Source of the DNA: an uncultured Dorea sp.
Lineage (GTDB): Bacteria; Bacillota_A; Clostridia; Lachnospirales; Lachnospiraceae
Assembly (NCBI GenBank): GCA_948468495.1
Contig: CAOKJI010000180.1
Span: 1 to 5,226, forward strand
DNA length: 5,226 bases
Reading direction: 5' to 3'
Part shown: positions 1-5,072 of the stretch, piece by piece
Numbering within the stretch: position 1 is the stretch's first letter
How the letters are laid out: each line of letters starts with the position of its first letter
Notes under the pieces: model-generated
What the model saw: only the letters and a program-made list of their open reading frames with translations
Told to the model about the DNA's origin: nothing
Database searches by the model: none
Position numbers and translations under genes: made by a program

Positions 1-23
1 CTGGGTCTTAGATTCAGATTCAT
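1..23 (-). CDS. Start of the next operon gene (7 codons, runs off the left edge); product unknown
   Basis: An ATG at 23-21 is preceded by a perfect AGGAGG (32-37) with an 8-base spacer, the best kind of start signal in this window. The visible peptide is only MNLNLRP. The start lies inside the aldolase reading frame, shifted by one base, so the two genes overlap by at least 23 bases and are probably translationally coupled. The position after a KDPG aldolase, in an operon with a permease and a sugar-acid dehydratase, makes a 2-keto-3-deoxygluconate kinase (PfkB family) the natural candidate, since that step is otherwise missing. This identity is pathway inference only, because seven residues cannot identify a family. 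Confidence 0.55.
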
Positions 24-681
24 CCCGATTTCCTCCTATTCTATTCGCTTTATATCCCCGAATTTCTTTCACAAGTTCCGCCGCTTCCCTTGTCAGCTCA
101 GAAATCTCATCAAACTTTCCCTCTTTGATCAGAGCGCTCTTCACCATCCAGCTCCCGCCGCAGCAGAGAATTTTATCACAACTCAAATACTCCTTCAGAT
201 TCTTTGCATTTACGCCGCCTGTAGGCATAAACTTCAACATGGCGTACGGCGCTGCCAGCGCTTTTATCGTAGAAACGCCTCCAAACTGTTCCGCCGGAAA
301 AAACTTTACCACCTTAAGTCCCCGCTTCACCGCCTGCGCCGCCTCCGACGGGGTAATACAGCCTGGAAATACCGGAATCCCATGCCCGATACAGTAGTCC
401 ACGATCTCCGGATCAAATCCCGGGCTGACGATAAATTTCGCCCCTGCCCGGACGGCGCGATCCACCTGTTCGATCGTGAGCACCGTACCCGCGCCCACCA
501 GCATATCCGGAAATTCTTCCGCCATCCTGCGGATGGATTCTTCCGCTGCGTCTGTGCGGAATGTTACCTCCGCACAGGGCAGTCCTCCTTTCATCAAAGC
601 TTCTGCCAGAGGCAGCGCATCCTTTGCATCATCCAGCACAACAACCGGCATTACGCCGAATTTTTCTATCATTTTTTCCAT
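1..681 (-). CDS. eda: 2-dehydro-3-deoxy-phosphogluconate (KDPG) aldolase, 3' end outside the window
   Basis: Class I aldolase of the KDPG/KHG family. It splits KDPG into pyruvate and glyceraldehyde-3-phosphate in the cytoplasm, the last step of Entner-Doudoroff-type sugar-acid breakdown. The 227 visible residues contain the family landmarks: EVTFRT (38-43) with the catalytic Glu38 and a phosphate-binding Arg42, GAGTV (63-67), SPGFDPE (86-92), PGCITPSE (106-113), VKFFPAE (125-131) with the Schiff-base Lys126, and the FMPTGG phosphate-binding loop (151-156). The ATG at 681-679 follows GGGAG (690-694) with an 8-base spacer and lies 16 bases after the dehydratase stop. Family members are usually about 205-220 residues. 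This frame is still open at residue 227, with a polar tail (NRDESESKTQ) that overlaps the start signals of the next gene. The family is clear. KDPG and KHG specificity is hard to separate by sequence, but the context favours KDPG. Confidence 0.93.
   Translation of the reverse strand, partial: MEKMIEKFGVMPVVVLDDAKDALPLAEALMKGGLPCAEVTFRTDAAEESIRRMAEEFPDMLVGAGTVLTIEQVDRAVRAGAKFIVSPGFDPEIVDYCIGHGIPVFPGCITPSEAAQAVKRGLKVVKFFPAEQFGGVSTIKALAAPYAMLKFMPTGGVNAKNLKEYLSCDKILCCGGSWMVKSALIKEGKFDEISELTREAAELVKEIRGYKANRIGGNRDESESKTQ
32..37 (-). promoter_or_regulatory. Shine-Dalgarno site inside the aldolase gene
   Basis: The minus strand reads AGGAGG here, 8 bases before the ATG at 23-21. It lies within the 3' part of the aldolase coding sequence and is the main evidence that another gene starts at the left edge. 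Confidence 0.6.
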
Positions 682-697
682 GATTCTCTCTCCCATC

Positions 698-2449
698 TTA
701 CTTATCATATTTTAAATAGGCTCCCTGCATCGGACTTGCAGCCAGTTCGCTGAACAAGCGCAGCACGCCCTTCTGGTATTTCGGCGGGCGCGGCTTCCAG
801 TTTTTCCTTCTTTCTTCAAGCGCCGCGTCAATCTCTTCCATAGTCTTTCGCTCGCCGGCAATCCCAATAATATTCAGTTTCCGCTCAAAAACGTCAATTT
901 CTATCAAGTCGCCTTCCTCAACCAGCGCAATCGGCCCGCCCTCAACGGCCTCCGGACTGCAGTGTCCGATAACCGGCCCTGTAGACGCCCCTGAAAAACG
1001 CCCGTCCGTAATCAGCGCGATACTGCGCCCCAGCTCTTTGTCGCTGCTTATCGCCTCTGAGGTATAGAACATCTCCGGCATTCCGCTTCCTTTCGGCCCT
1101 TCATAACGGATAAACACTGCGTCTCCCTTCTCGACTTTATGCTTCAGCACCGCGTCCAGACACTCTTCCTCACTGTCAAAAGGCCTTGCTTTCAGAACCG
1201 CCCTATACATCTCCGGCGGGCAGGCTGTATGCTTAATCACAGCCCCTTCCGGCGCAAGATTTCCCTTAAGTACCGCTACGCTTCCATTTGTTCCAATTGC
1301 CTGATCATAAGGACGGATAATGTCTTCTTTCGTTACATTGACCCCATAACGCTTATTAAAATCCTCCAGCCAGCGGCCGCATTTCTCATAGAACCCATTT
1401 CCTTTCAGTTCTTCCAAATTTTCTCCCAGCGTCTTTCCAGTCACTGTCATAACATCCAGATGCAGATGCCGCCGGATTTCCTCCATAATTGCCGGAACCC
1501 CTCCTGCATAATAGAATACTTCGGCCGGCCAGCGTCCTGCCGGGCGGATATCCAGAAGATAACGGGCTCCCCGGTGCAGTCTGTCAAAGGTATCCCCGGT
1601 AATCTCAATGCCGAATTCATGCGCCAGCGCCGGGAGATGCAGCAGGCTGTTGGTACTCCCAGAGATTGCCGCATGTACCAGAATGGCATTTTCAAAACTC
1701 TCCATCGTCACAATATCGCTGGGTTTCTTACCCGGCATGGATGCCAGCTTTACCGCCTGCTGTCCCGCCCTGTATGCATATTCCTTCAAATCCGGACTTG
1801 CGGCAGGCATCAGCGCGCTTCCGGGAAGCGCCAGTCCAAGCGCTTCCGCCATAATCTGCATGGTGGAAGCTGTGCCGATAAAAGAGCAGGCGCCGCAACC
1901 TGGGCAGGCATTGCATTTCGCCCAATTCAGCTCTTCTTCGCCAATTTCTCCCCGCTCGTACCGGGCGCTGTACATGCCCAGCTGCTCTAAGGTCAGCATC
2001 TGCGGCCCGGCGCTCATGGTTCCCCCCGGCACCACCACTGCCGGGATATTCACCCGCGCAAGCCCCATCAGATTCGCCGGCATTCCTTTATCACAGCTCG
2101 CCAGATATACGCCTCCGTCAAAGGGCGTTGCATTCGCATGAATCTCTATCATATTCGCTATCATCTCCCGGCTTGCAAGGCTGTAATTAATCCCATCCGT
2201 CCCCTGGCTCTCGCCGTCACAGATATCCGTAGCAAAATACCTTGCTCCATGGCCGCCCGCGTCCGCCACGCCTCTTCGCACCTCTTCTACCAGCTGATCC
2301 AAATGCCCGCTTCCCGGATGGCTGTCGCCAAACGTACTTTCAATCAGAATCTGCGGTTTCGCAAGATCCTCCGGCGCCCATCCGGTTCCAATCCGGAGCG
2401 GATCAAGCTCCGGCGCAAGTTTTCTCATTTCCTGACTAACTAACTTCAT
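698..2449 (-). CDS. IlvD/Edd-family Fe-S dehydratase, probably acting on a sugar acid (aldonate)
   Basis: Cytoplasmic 583-residue dehydratase of the IlvD/Edd family, which removes water from dihydroxy or aldonic acids with an Fe-S cluster and Mg2+. Landmarks: CDGESQGTDG (77-86), SCDKGMPA (118-125) with a cluster Cys119 and the Asp120/Lys121 pair that binds Mg2+ in relatives, CNACPGCGACSF (179-190) followed by GTASTM (192-197), SGSTN (263-267), RYEGPKGSGMPEM (448-460) and TDGRFSG (481-487), whose Ser486 matches the catalytic base serine. The site P-C-N-x-H-L, which gives the first cluster cysteine in classical IlvD and arabinonate/xylonate dehydratases, reads PGSGHL (45-50), with Gly46 in place of Cys. 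Valine/isoleucine synthesis is unlikely, because the neighbours are a GntP permease and KDPG aldolase. A hexonate to 2-keto-3-deoxyhexonate reaction, for example gluconate to KDG, fits best. The start is the ATG behind AGGAGG, not an upstream in-frame TTG that overlaps the permease stop. The substrate is uncertain; the family is certain. Confidence 0.93.
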   Translation of the reverse strand: MKLVSQEMRKLAPELDPLRIGTGWAPEDLAKPQILIESTFGDSHPGSGHLDQLVEEVRRGVADAGGHGARYFATDICDGESQGTDGINYSLASREMIANMIEIHANATPFDGGVYLASCDKGMPANLMGLARVNIPAVVVPGGTMSAGPQMLTLEQLGMYSARYERGEIGEEELNWAKCNACPGCGACSFIGTASTMQIMAEALGLALPGSALMPAASPDLKEYAYRAGQQAVKLASMPGKKPSDIVTMESFENAILVHAAISGSTNSLLHLPALAHEFGIEITGDTFDRLHRGARYLLDIRPAGRWPAEVFYYAGGVPAIMEEIRRHLHLDVMTVTGKTLGENLEELKGNGFYEKCGRWLEDFNKRYGVNVTKEDIIRPYDQAIGTNGSVAVLKGNLAPEGAVIKHTACPPEMYRAVLKARPFDSEEECLDAVLKHKVEKGDAVFIRYEGPKGSGMPEMFYTSEAISSDKELGRSIALITDGRFSGASTGPVIGHCSPEAVEGGPIALVEEGDLIEIDVFERKLNIIGIAGERKTMEEIDAALEERRKNWKPRPPKYQKGVLRLFSELAASPMQGAYLKYDK

Positions 2450-2455
2450 ACGATT

Positions 2456-2461
2456 CCTCCT
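2456..2461 (-). promoter_or_regulatory. Shine-Dalgarno site that fixes the dehydratase start
   Basis: The minus strand reads AGGAGG, 6 bases before the ATG at 2449-2447. It places the start at MKLVSQEM, giving a 583-residue protein of normal family length. An upstream in-frame TTG at 2506-2504 would add 19 residues of unfamily-like sequence (HKEQGGICYIKDRN...) and has no comparable site. Confidence 0.8.
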
Positions 2462-2498
2462 GTTCCTGTCTTTTATGTAACAAATGCCTCCCTGTTCC

Positions 2499-3854
2499 TT
2501 ATGCAAAGAATGAAATAATCAAAGCTACAATAAATCCGGTTCCTCCAACCAGCGTCTCCATAATCGTCCATGTTTTCAACGTTGTCTTTTCATCCAGTCC
2601 CACCAGCGATTTGACCAGCCAGAAACCGGAATCATTGAAATGCGAGCATACAGTAGCGCCGCCTGCAACCGCCATTACCACGCATGCCAGGTACAGCGGA
2701 GACAAATCCGCAATTCCTGGAAGCGCCGCGATAATCCCTGCCGCCATGGTCATGGCTACGGTTGCGGAACCCACGCAGATACGAACCAGCGCCGCAACAA
2801 CAAATGCAATCAGTACAATCGGAAGATTTGCCGACGATACCGCATTGCCGATCACATCACCGAGACCAGAGTATTGCAGCATATACCTGAGAACGCCGCC
2901 ACAGGCAGTCACCAGAAGAATCAATCCGGTAGGCTCCAGGGACTTTGTCATGATCTTCTCAAGTTCAGGCAGTGAATATCCATGCCTGGTTCCAAGAAGG
3001 TACATAGCCGCCAGCGTTGCAAGCAGCAGCGCCATGAACGGCTGCCCCAAAAATGAAAGGACTGGTTCTATCCCTGCCATTGCAGGCACGACGCCGGCAA
3101 TGGATTTCAGCACAATTAATACCAGCGGAATCAGAATAATTCCTACGACCGTTCCAAAACCCGGAAGCTTCGACTCGTCAAATTCCTCCTGATTCGCAAT
3201 GTACTCCGGAACAGGCACATAATATTTCTTACCGCAGATCGAACCCCAGATCGGCCCGGAAACAACCATTGCCACAGAACCGCACAGAATACCGATCACA
3301 ATGACAATACCAAGGTCCACATCCAGCATCGTCGCAACCAATACCGGGCCCGGCGTAGGCGGGATAAATGCATGACCTACCGCAAGACCGGCAAGCAGGG
3401 GAACCGCATAAAACAGCGACGACCGCTTTGTCTTCTTGGCCAGCGAGAACGCCAGCGGAATCAGAATAATCAAACCAGCGTCGAAAAACACCGGCATCGC
3501 AATTACAAGGCCTGTAATCCCCAGCGCCCAGGCTGCTTTCTGATCCCCGAATTTATTGACCATCGTAACAGCCAGCGTCTGCGCGCCTCCCGACGCCTCC
3601 AATATTGCGCCGAACATCGACCCTAGGCCGACCAGAAGAGCAATCCCCTTTAAGGTGAGGCTGATACCGTCATCCACCGCTGTTACAATATCCCCAAATG
3701 GCATTCCCGCAATCATACCAATCGCAACAGCTCCAATCAAGATTGAAAGCATTGCATGAATCTTAAACTTAATAATTAACACCAGCAAAATAGCTAACCC
3801 TATCACTGCGGCCAGTATCAACCGCGTAGAATTTAAAGTTGCCGTAGCTTCCAT
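2499..3854 (-). CDS. gntP: GntP-family gluconate/sugar-acid:H+ symporter
   Basis: Inner-membrane permease of 451 residues, the normal length for the GntP family, which imports gluconate and related hydroxy acids with protons. The protein is almost entirely hydrophobic. Membrane segments are visible at about 11-29, 33-52, 68-86, 108-136, 147-166, 180-200, 233-256, 268-288, 308-325, 343-362, 364-380, 386-404 and 432-450, a rough count by eye. Family signatures include MPVFFDAG (120-127), GHAFIPPTPGPV (160-171), GSATVAMTMAAG (362-373) and SHFNDSGFWLVK (404-415) followed by TLKTWTIMET (425-434). The ATG follows GGAGGT (3861-3866) with a 6-base spacer. It is the first gene of the operon, 49 bases ahead of the dehydratase, with no terminator between them. 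The real substrate may be gluconate, another hexonate, or a smaller hydroxy acid such as glycerate; the aldolase and dehydratase favour a hexonate. Confidence 0.95.
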   Translation of the reverse strand: MEATATLNSTRLILAAVIGLAILLVLIIKFKIHAMLSILIGAVAIGMIAGMPFGDIVTAVDDGISLTLKGIALLVGLGSMFGAILEASGGAQTLAVTMVNKFGDQKAAWALGITGLVIAMPVFFDAGLIILIPLAFSLAKKTKRSSLFYAVPLLAGLAVGHAFIPPTPGPVLVATMLDVDLGIVIVIGILCGSVAMVVSGPIWGSICGKKYYVPVPEYIANQEEFDESKLPGFGTVVGIILIPLVLIVLKSIAGVVPAMAGIEPVLSFLGQPFMALLLATLAAMYLLGTRHGYSLPELEKIMTKSLEPTGLILLVTACGGVLRYMLQYSGLGDVIGNAVSSANLPIVLIAFVVAALVRICVGSATVAMTMAAGIIAALPGIADLSPLYLACVVMAVAGGATVCSHFNDSGFWLVKSLVGLDEKTTLKTWTIMETLVGGTGFIVALIISFFA

Positions 3855-3885
3855 TTTTGTACCTCCATCATATTCTCTTTTTTCT

Positions 3886-3907
3886 AAACATCAGACGTCT
3901 TATGTTT
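3886..3907. promoter_or_regulatory. Operator-like imperfect palindrome just downstream of the permease start point (O3)
   Basis: AAACAT-C-AGACGTCT-T-ATGTTT is a 22-bp inverted repeat with one mismatched pair. Its first 15 bases (3886-3900) match the O2 sequence ATACATCAGATGTAT at 12 of 15 positions. With a start point predicted near 3911, it would cover about +5 to +26, a position where a bound repressor blocks early transcription. It is a weaker match than O1 and O2; binding is inferred. Confidence 0.6.
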
Positions 3908-3911
3908 TGAT

Positions 3912-3931
3912 GGTTAAATTATATATTAACC
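3912..3931. repeat. Inverted repeat GGTTAA-N8-TTAACC around the -10 box
   Basis: Six-base arms GGTTAA (3912-3917) and TTAACC (3926-3931) flank 8 A/T bases that contain the permease promoter -10 box. It differs from the ACATCAGA operator family. It could be a site for a second regulator, or chance symmetry in A/T-rich DNA. Confidence 0.35.
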
Positions 3932-3946
3932 CCATTTATTTGTAAA
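3918..3946 (-). promoter_or_regulatory. Sigma-A promoter of the permease-dehydratase-aldolase operon
   Basis: The minus strand gives TTTACA (-35, 3946-3941), a 17-base spacer, and a perfect TATAAT (-10, 3923-3918). The start point is expected near 3911, leaving a leader of about 57 bases to the permease ATG. It is the only near-consensus promoter I see ahead of the operon. The -35 box lies within the O1 palindrome. Confidence 0.85.
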
Positions 3947-3964
3947 TACATCTGATGTATTTAC
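3942..3964. promoter_or_regulatory. Perfect 23-bp palindromic operator over the -35 box (O1)
   Basis: Two 11-base arms, GTAAATACATC and GATGTATTTAC, surround a single central T with no mismatches. The minus strand of its 15-base core (3946-3960) is identical to O2. It overlaps the -35 hexamer of the operon promoter by five bases, so a bound dimer should exclude RNA polymerase. The FadR-type regulator encoded next door is the obvious ligand. This is inferred from position and from the repeated occurrence of the site. Confidence 0.85.
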
Positions 3965-3980
3965 TTTTCTTTCTACTATT

Positions 3981-4030
3981 TGCATAAAAAAAGAACTCGT
4001 TCCTTAATAAAACGAGCTCTTTTTTATGCA
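3981..4030 (-). terminator. Intrinsic terminator of the regulator gene
   Basis: A 9-bp stem (3993-4001 with 4011-4019) encloses a 9-base loop and is extended by A/T pairs. In the minus-strand RNA the stem is intact with one G-U wobble and is followed by seven U (3992-3986). On the plus strand the same pair becomes an A/C mismatch, which supports minus-strand use. It separates regulator transcription from the operon promoter immediately downstream. Confidence 0.88.
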
Positions 4031-4082
4031 ACTTCACTATATAGCGCCTGCCCTCAAACATATTTCCATCATGCAGGCCTTA

Positions 4083-4097
4083 ATACATCAGATGTAT
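4083..4097. promoter_or_regulatory. Distal operator copy (O2) behind the regulator gene
   Basis: ATACATC-A-GATGTAT is a perfect 15-bp palindrome lying 14 bases past the regulator stop. It is identical to the core of O1 read on the other strand. Its centre (4090) is 137 bp from the O1 centre (3953), close to 13 helical turns, so cooperative binding through a loop is possible. It lies too far from either promoter to act by simple occlusion. Confidence 0.75.
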
Positions 4098-4111
4098 CAT
4101 CCAAAAACAAA

Positions 4112-4843
4112 CTACTCTTCCGGATTTTCTTGTCCTTTTTCTGCATCCTGAATTTCTTTTATCTGCATTAACATCTGACGATTATAGGTCAGATGCATGA
4201 TCGAAGCATATCTGGCTCCGGCACAATCACCTTTTTCTATCGCTTCCACAATCGCCCTGTGGGTATAAATCGTTTCCTGCAGCAGTTTTCGTTTTGTAAG
4301 ATTCACAAAGGACATGACAGAACTCTGAATAATCGGCTGGAGGATTTCTATTACCCGGTTTTTGCTGCATTTTGCAATATAGGTGTGAAATTCCATATCC
4401 TTGTTTGCATGATTCTTCCCCGAAACAAATAACGCTTCCGTCTCGTCACACAGCTTCTTTAACTGCCGCTTGTCCTCTTCTGTCGCATGTTCCGCAGCAA
4501 GAGCCGCTATATTCGGTTCAATCATCAAACGCACCTCCGCCAGTTCCAGCGCCAGCTCATATTTGTCCGAAAACTGGGAAAAACCCAGCGGGTCATCCTC
4601 TAATTTATTCGTACTGATCACATAGGTACCGGAACCTCTGCGTACTTCAAGAATGCCCTGTGAAACAAGGCTCTTCACCGTCTCGCGGATCGTACTTCTT
4701 CCTACGCCGAACATTTCCGCAAGCTCATACTCATTCGGAATCTTCCGGCCAATCTCAACCGGCTCCTTTAAAATATAATTCATCAGCTCATCCTCAACCT
4801 GAGAAGCAAGCAGTTTTTTATTCATCTTTTCAAACTGATACAT
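4112..4843 (-). CDS. GntR-family transcriptional regulator, FadR subfamily (FCD domain)
   Basis: Cytoplasmic DNA-binding protein of 243 residues. The N-terminal winged helix covers about 8-76, with the GntR signature IPNEYELAEMFGVGRSTIRE (35-54) and the wing RRGSGTYV (68-75). The C-terminal all-helical FCD ligand-binding domain covers about 95-225. Asp149 and His153 (DMEFH), His195 (THRAI) and His217 (MHL) fit the Asp/His metal-binding set of FCD domains, which often bind carboxylates with the metal. A sugar acid or pathway intermediate is therefore a plausible effector. The protein is followed by its own terminator and then by the operon promoter. Related palindromes at both promoters suggest that it represses both itself and the operon until the inducer appears. 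The start is the ATG at 4843, 5 bases from AGGAGG; a GTG one codon earlier would leave only 2 bases. The effector is not determined. Confidence 0.94.
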   Translation of the reverse strand: MYQFEKMNKKLLASQVEDELMNYILKEPVEIGRKIPNEYELAEMFGVGRSTIRETVKSLVSQGILEVRRGSGTYVISTNKLEDDPLGFSQFSDKYELALELAEVRLMIEPNIAALAAEHATEEDKRQLKKLCDETEALFVSGKNHANKDMEFHTYIAKCSKNRVIEILQPIIQSSVMSFVNLTKRKLLQETIYTHRAIVEAIEKGDCAGARYASIMHLTYNRQMLMQIKEIQDAEKGQENPEE

Positions 4844-4848
4844 CACGT

Positions 4849-4854
4849 CCTCCT
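4849..4854 (-). promoter_or_regulatory. Shine-Dalgarno site of the regulator
   Basis: The minus strand reads AGGAGG followed by ACGTGATG. The spacing is 5 bases to the ATG (4843-4841) but only 2 to the GTG (4846-4844), which favours the ATG start. Confidence 0.7.
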
Positions 4855-4877
4855 TCTTAGGATTTTTTTGCCCGATC

Positions 4878-4892
4878 AGACATCAGACCTCT
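4878..4892. promoter_or_regulatory. Operator-like site at the regulator's own start point (O4)
   Basis: AGACATCAGACCTCT matches O3 (AAACATCAGACGTCT) at 13 of 15 positions and O2 at 11 of 15, keeping the ACATCAGA half intact. It lies just after the predicted start point (about 4893) of the regulator promoter. This suggests negative autoregulation through a weaker site. The second half is poorly conserved, so binding is tentative. Confidence 0.5.
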
Positions 4893-4899
4893 GTAGCCT

Positions 4900-4928
4900 A
4901 TCATATCATTTTTCACAGATAATCTCAA
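4900..4928 (-). promoter_or_regulatory. Sigma-A promoter of the regulator gene
   Basis: The minus strand gives TTGAGA (-35, 4928-4923), a 17-base spacer and TATGAT (-10, 4905-4900), each 5 of 6 to consensus. The start point is predicted near 4893, about 50 bases before the regulator ATG. Confidence 0.75.
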
Positions 4929-5032
4929 CCCCGTCAAAGAGCGGCGCTCTGCGTCGCAGTTCAGAGCATTCCTGACCCATAAACAGTAACCCGAGGCTTT
5001 CCGGGCAGACCAGATTACCTCTGAACAGTAGC
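4929..5032. other. Spacer between the EF-G terminator and the regulator promoter, no gene seen
   Basis: No supported gene. It contains small inverted repeats: AGAGC/GCTCT (4938-4942 with 4946-4950), GCTCTG/CAGAGC (4946-4951 with 4962-4967), CCCG/CGGG (4990-4993 with 5002-5005) and an 8-base pair GTTCAGAG/CTCTGAAC (4959-4966 with 5019-5026). It has no A/T promoter-like boxes of its own that I would call. Confidence 0.4.
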
Positions 5033-5060
5033 AAAGGGGTGCGCCCAAAGGCACACCCCC
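5033..5060 (-). terminator. Probable intrinsic terminator after the EF-G gene
   Basis: A GC-rich 10-bp stem (5036-5045 with 5050-5059) with a 4-base loop and one G-U pair in the minus-strand RNA begins 13 bases past the EF-G stop. The U run after it is short (UUU then GCUACUGUU), so termination may be partial. Confidence 0.65.
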
Positions 5061-5072
5061 GCAAAACATCTT

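Noticed and set aside
1139..1990. 283-codon plus-strand reading frame
   Set aside because: It lies entirely antisense to the well-conserved dehydratase gene, and its translation is a low-quality shadow of that gene.
698..2449. Calling the dehydratase a branched-chain amino acid enzyme (ilvD)
   Set aside because: The first cluster cysteine site is Gly, the neighbours are a sugar-acid permease and KDPG aldolase, and no ilv genes are present.
698..2506. Longer 602-residue version of the dehydratase
   Set aside because: It needs a TTG start inside the end of the permease gene without a good ribosome binding site. The ATG at 2449 has a perfect AGGAGG and gives the usual length.
2611..3192. 193-codon plus-strand reading frame
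   Set aside because: Antisense to conserved permease membrane segments; it has the biased composition of a reverse-complement shadow, with no start signals.
3855..3980. Catabolite-repression (cre) box in the operon control region
   Set aside because: I looked for a TGWAANCGNTNWCA-like site and found none; the palindromes present have different cores.
4046..4078. GCCTGC/GCAGGC hairpin after the regulator stop as a terminator
   Set aside because: The stem is only 6 bp with a 21-base loop and no U run follows. The strong terminator at 3981-4030 explains the end of this transcript.
4857..5069. 70-codon minus-strand reading frame between the EF-G and regulator genes
   Set aside because: It runs through the EF-G terminator, the regulator promoter and an operator-like site, has no convincing ribosome binding site, and its product (rich in Cys, Arg and Trp) resembles no family I know.
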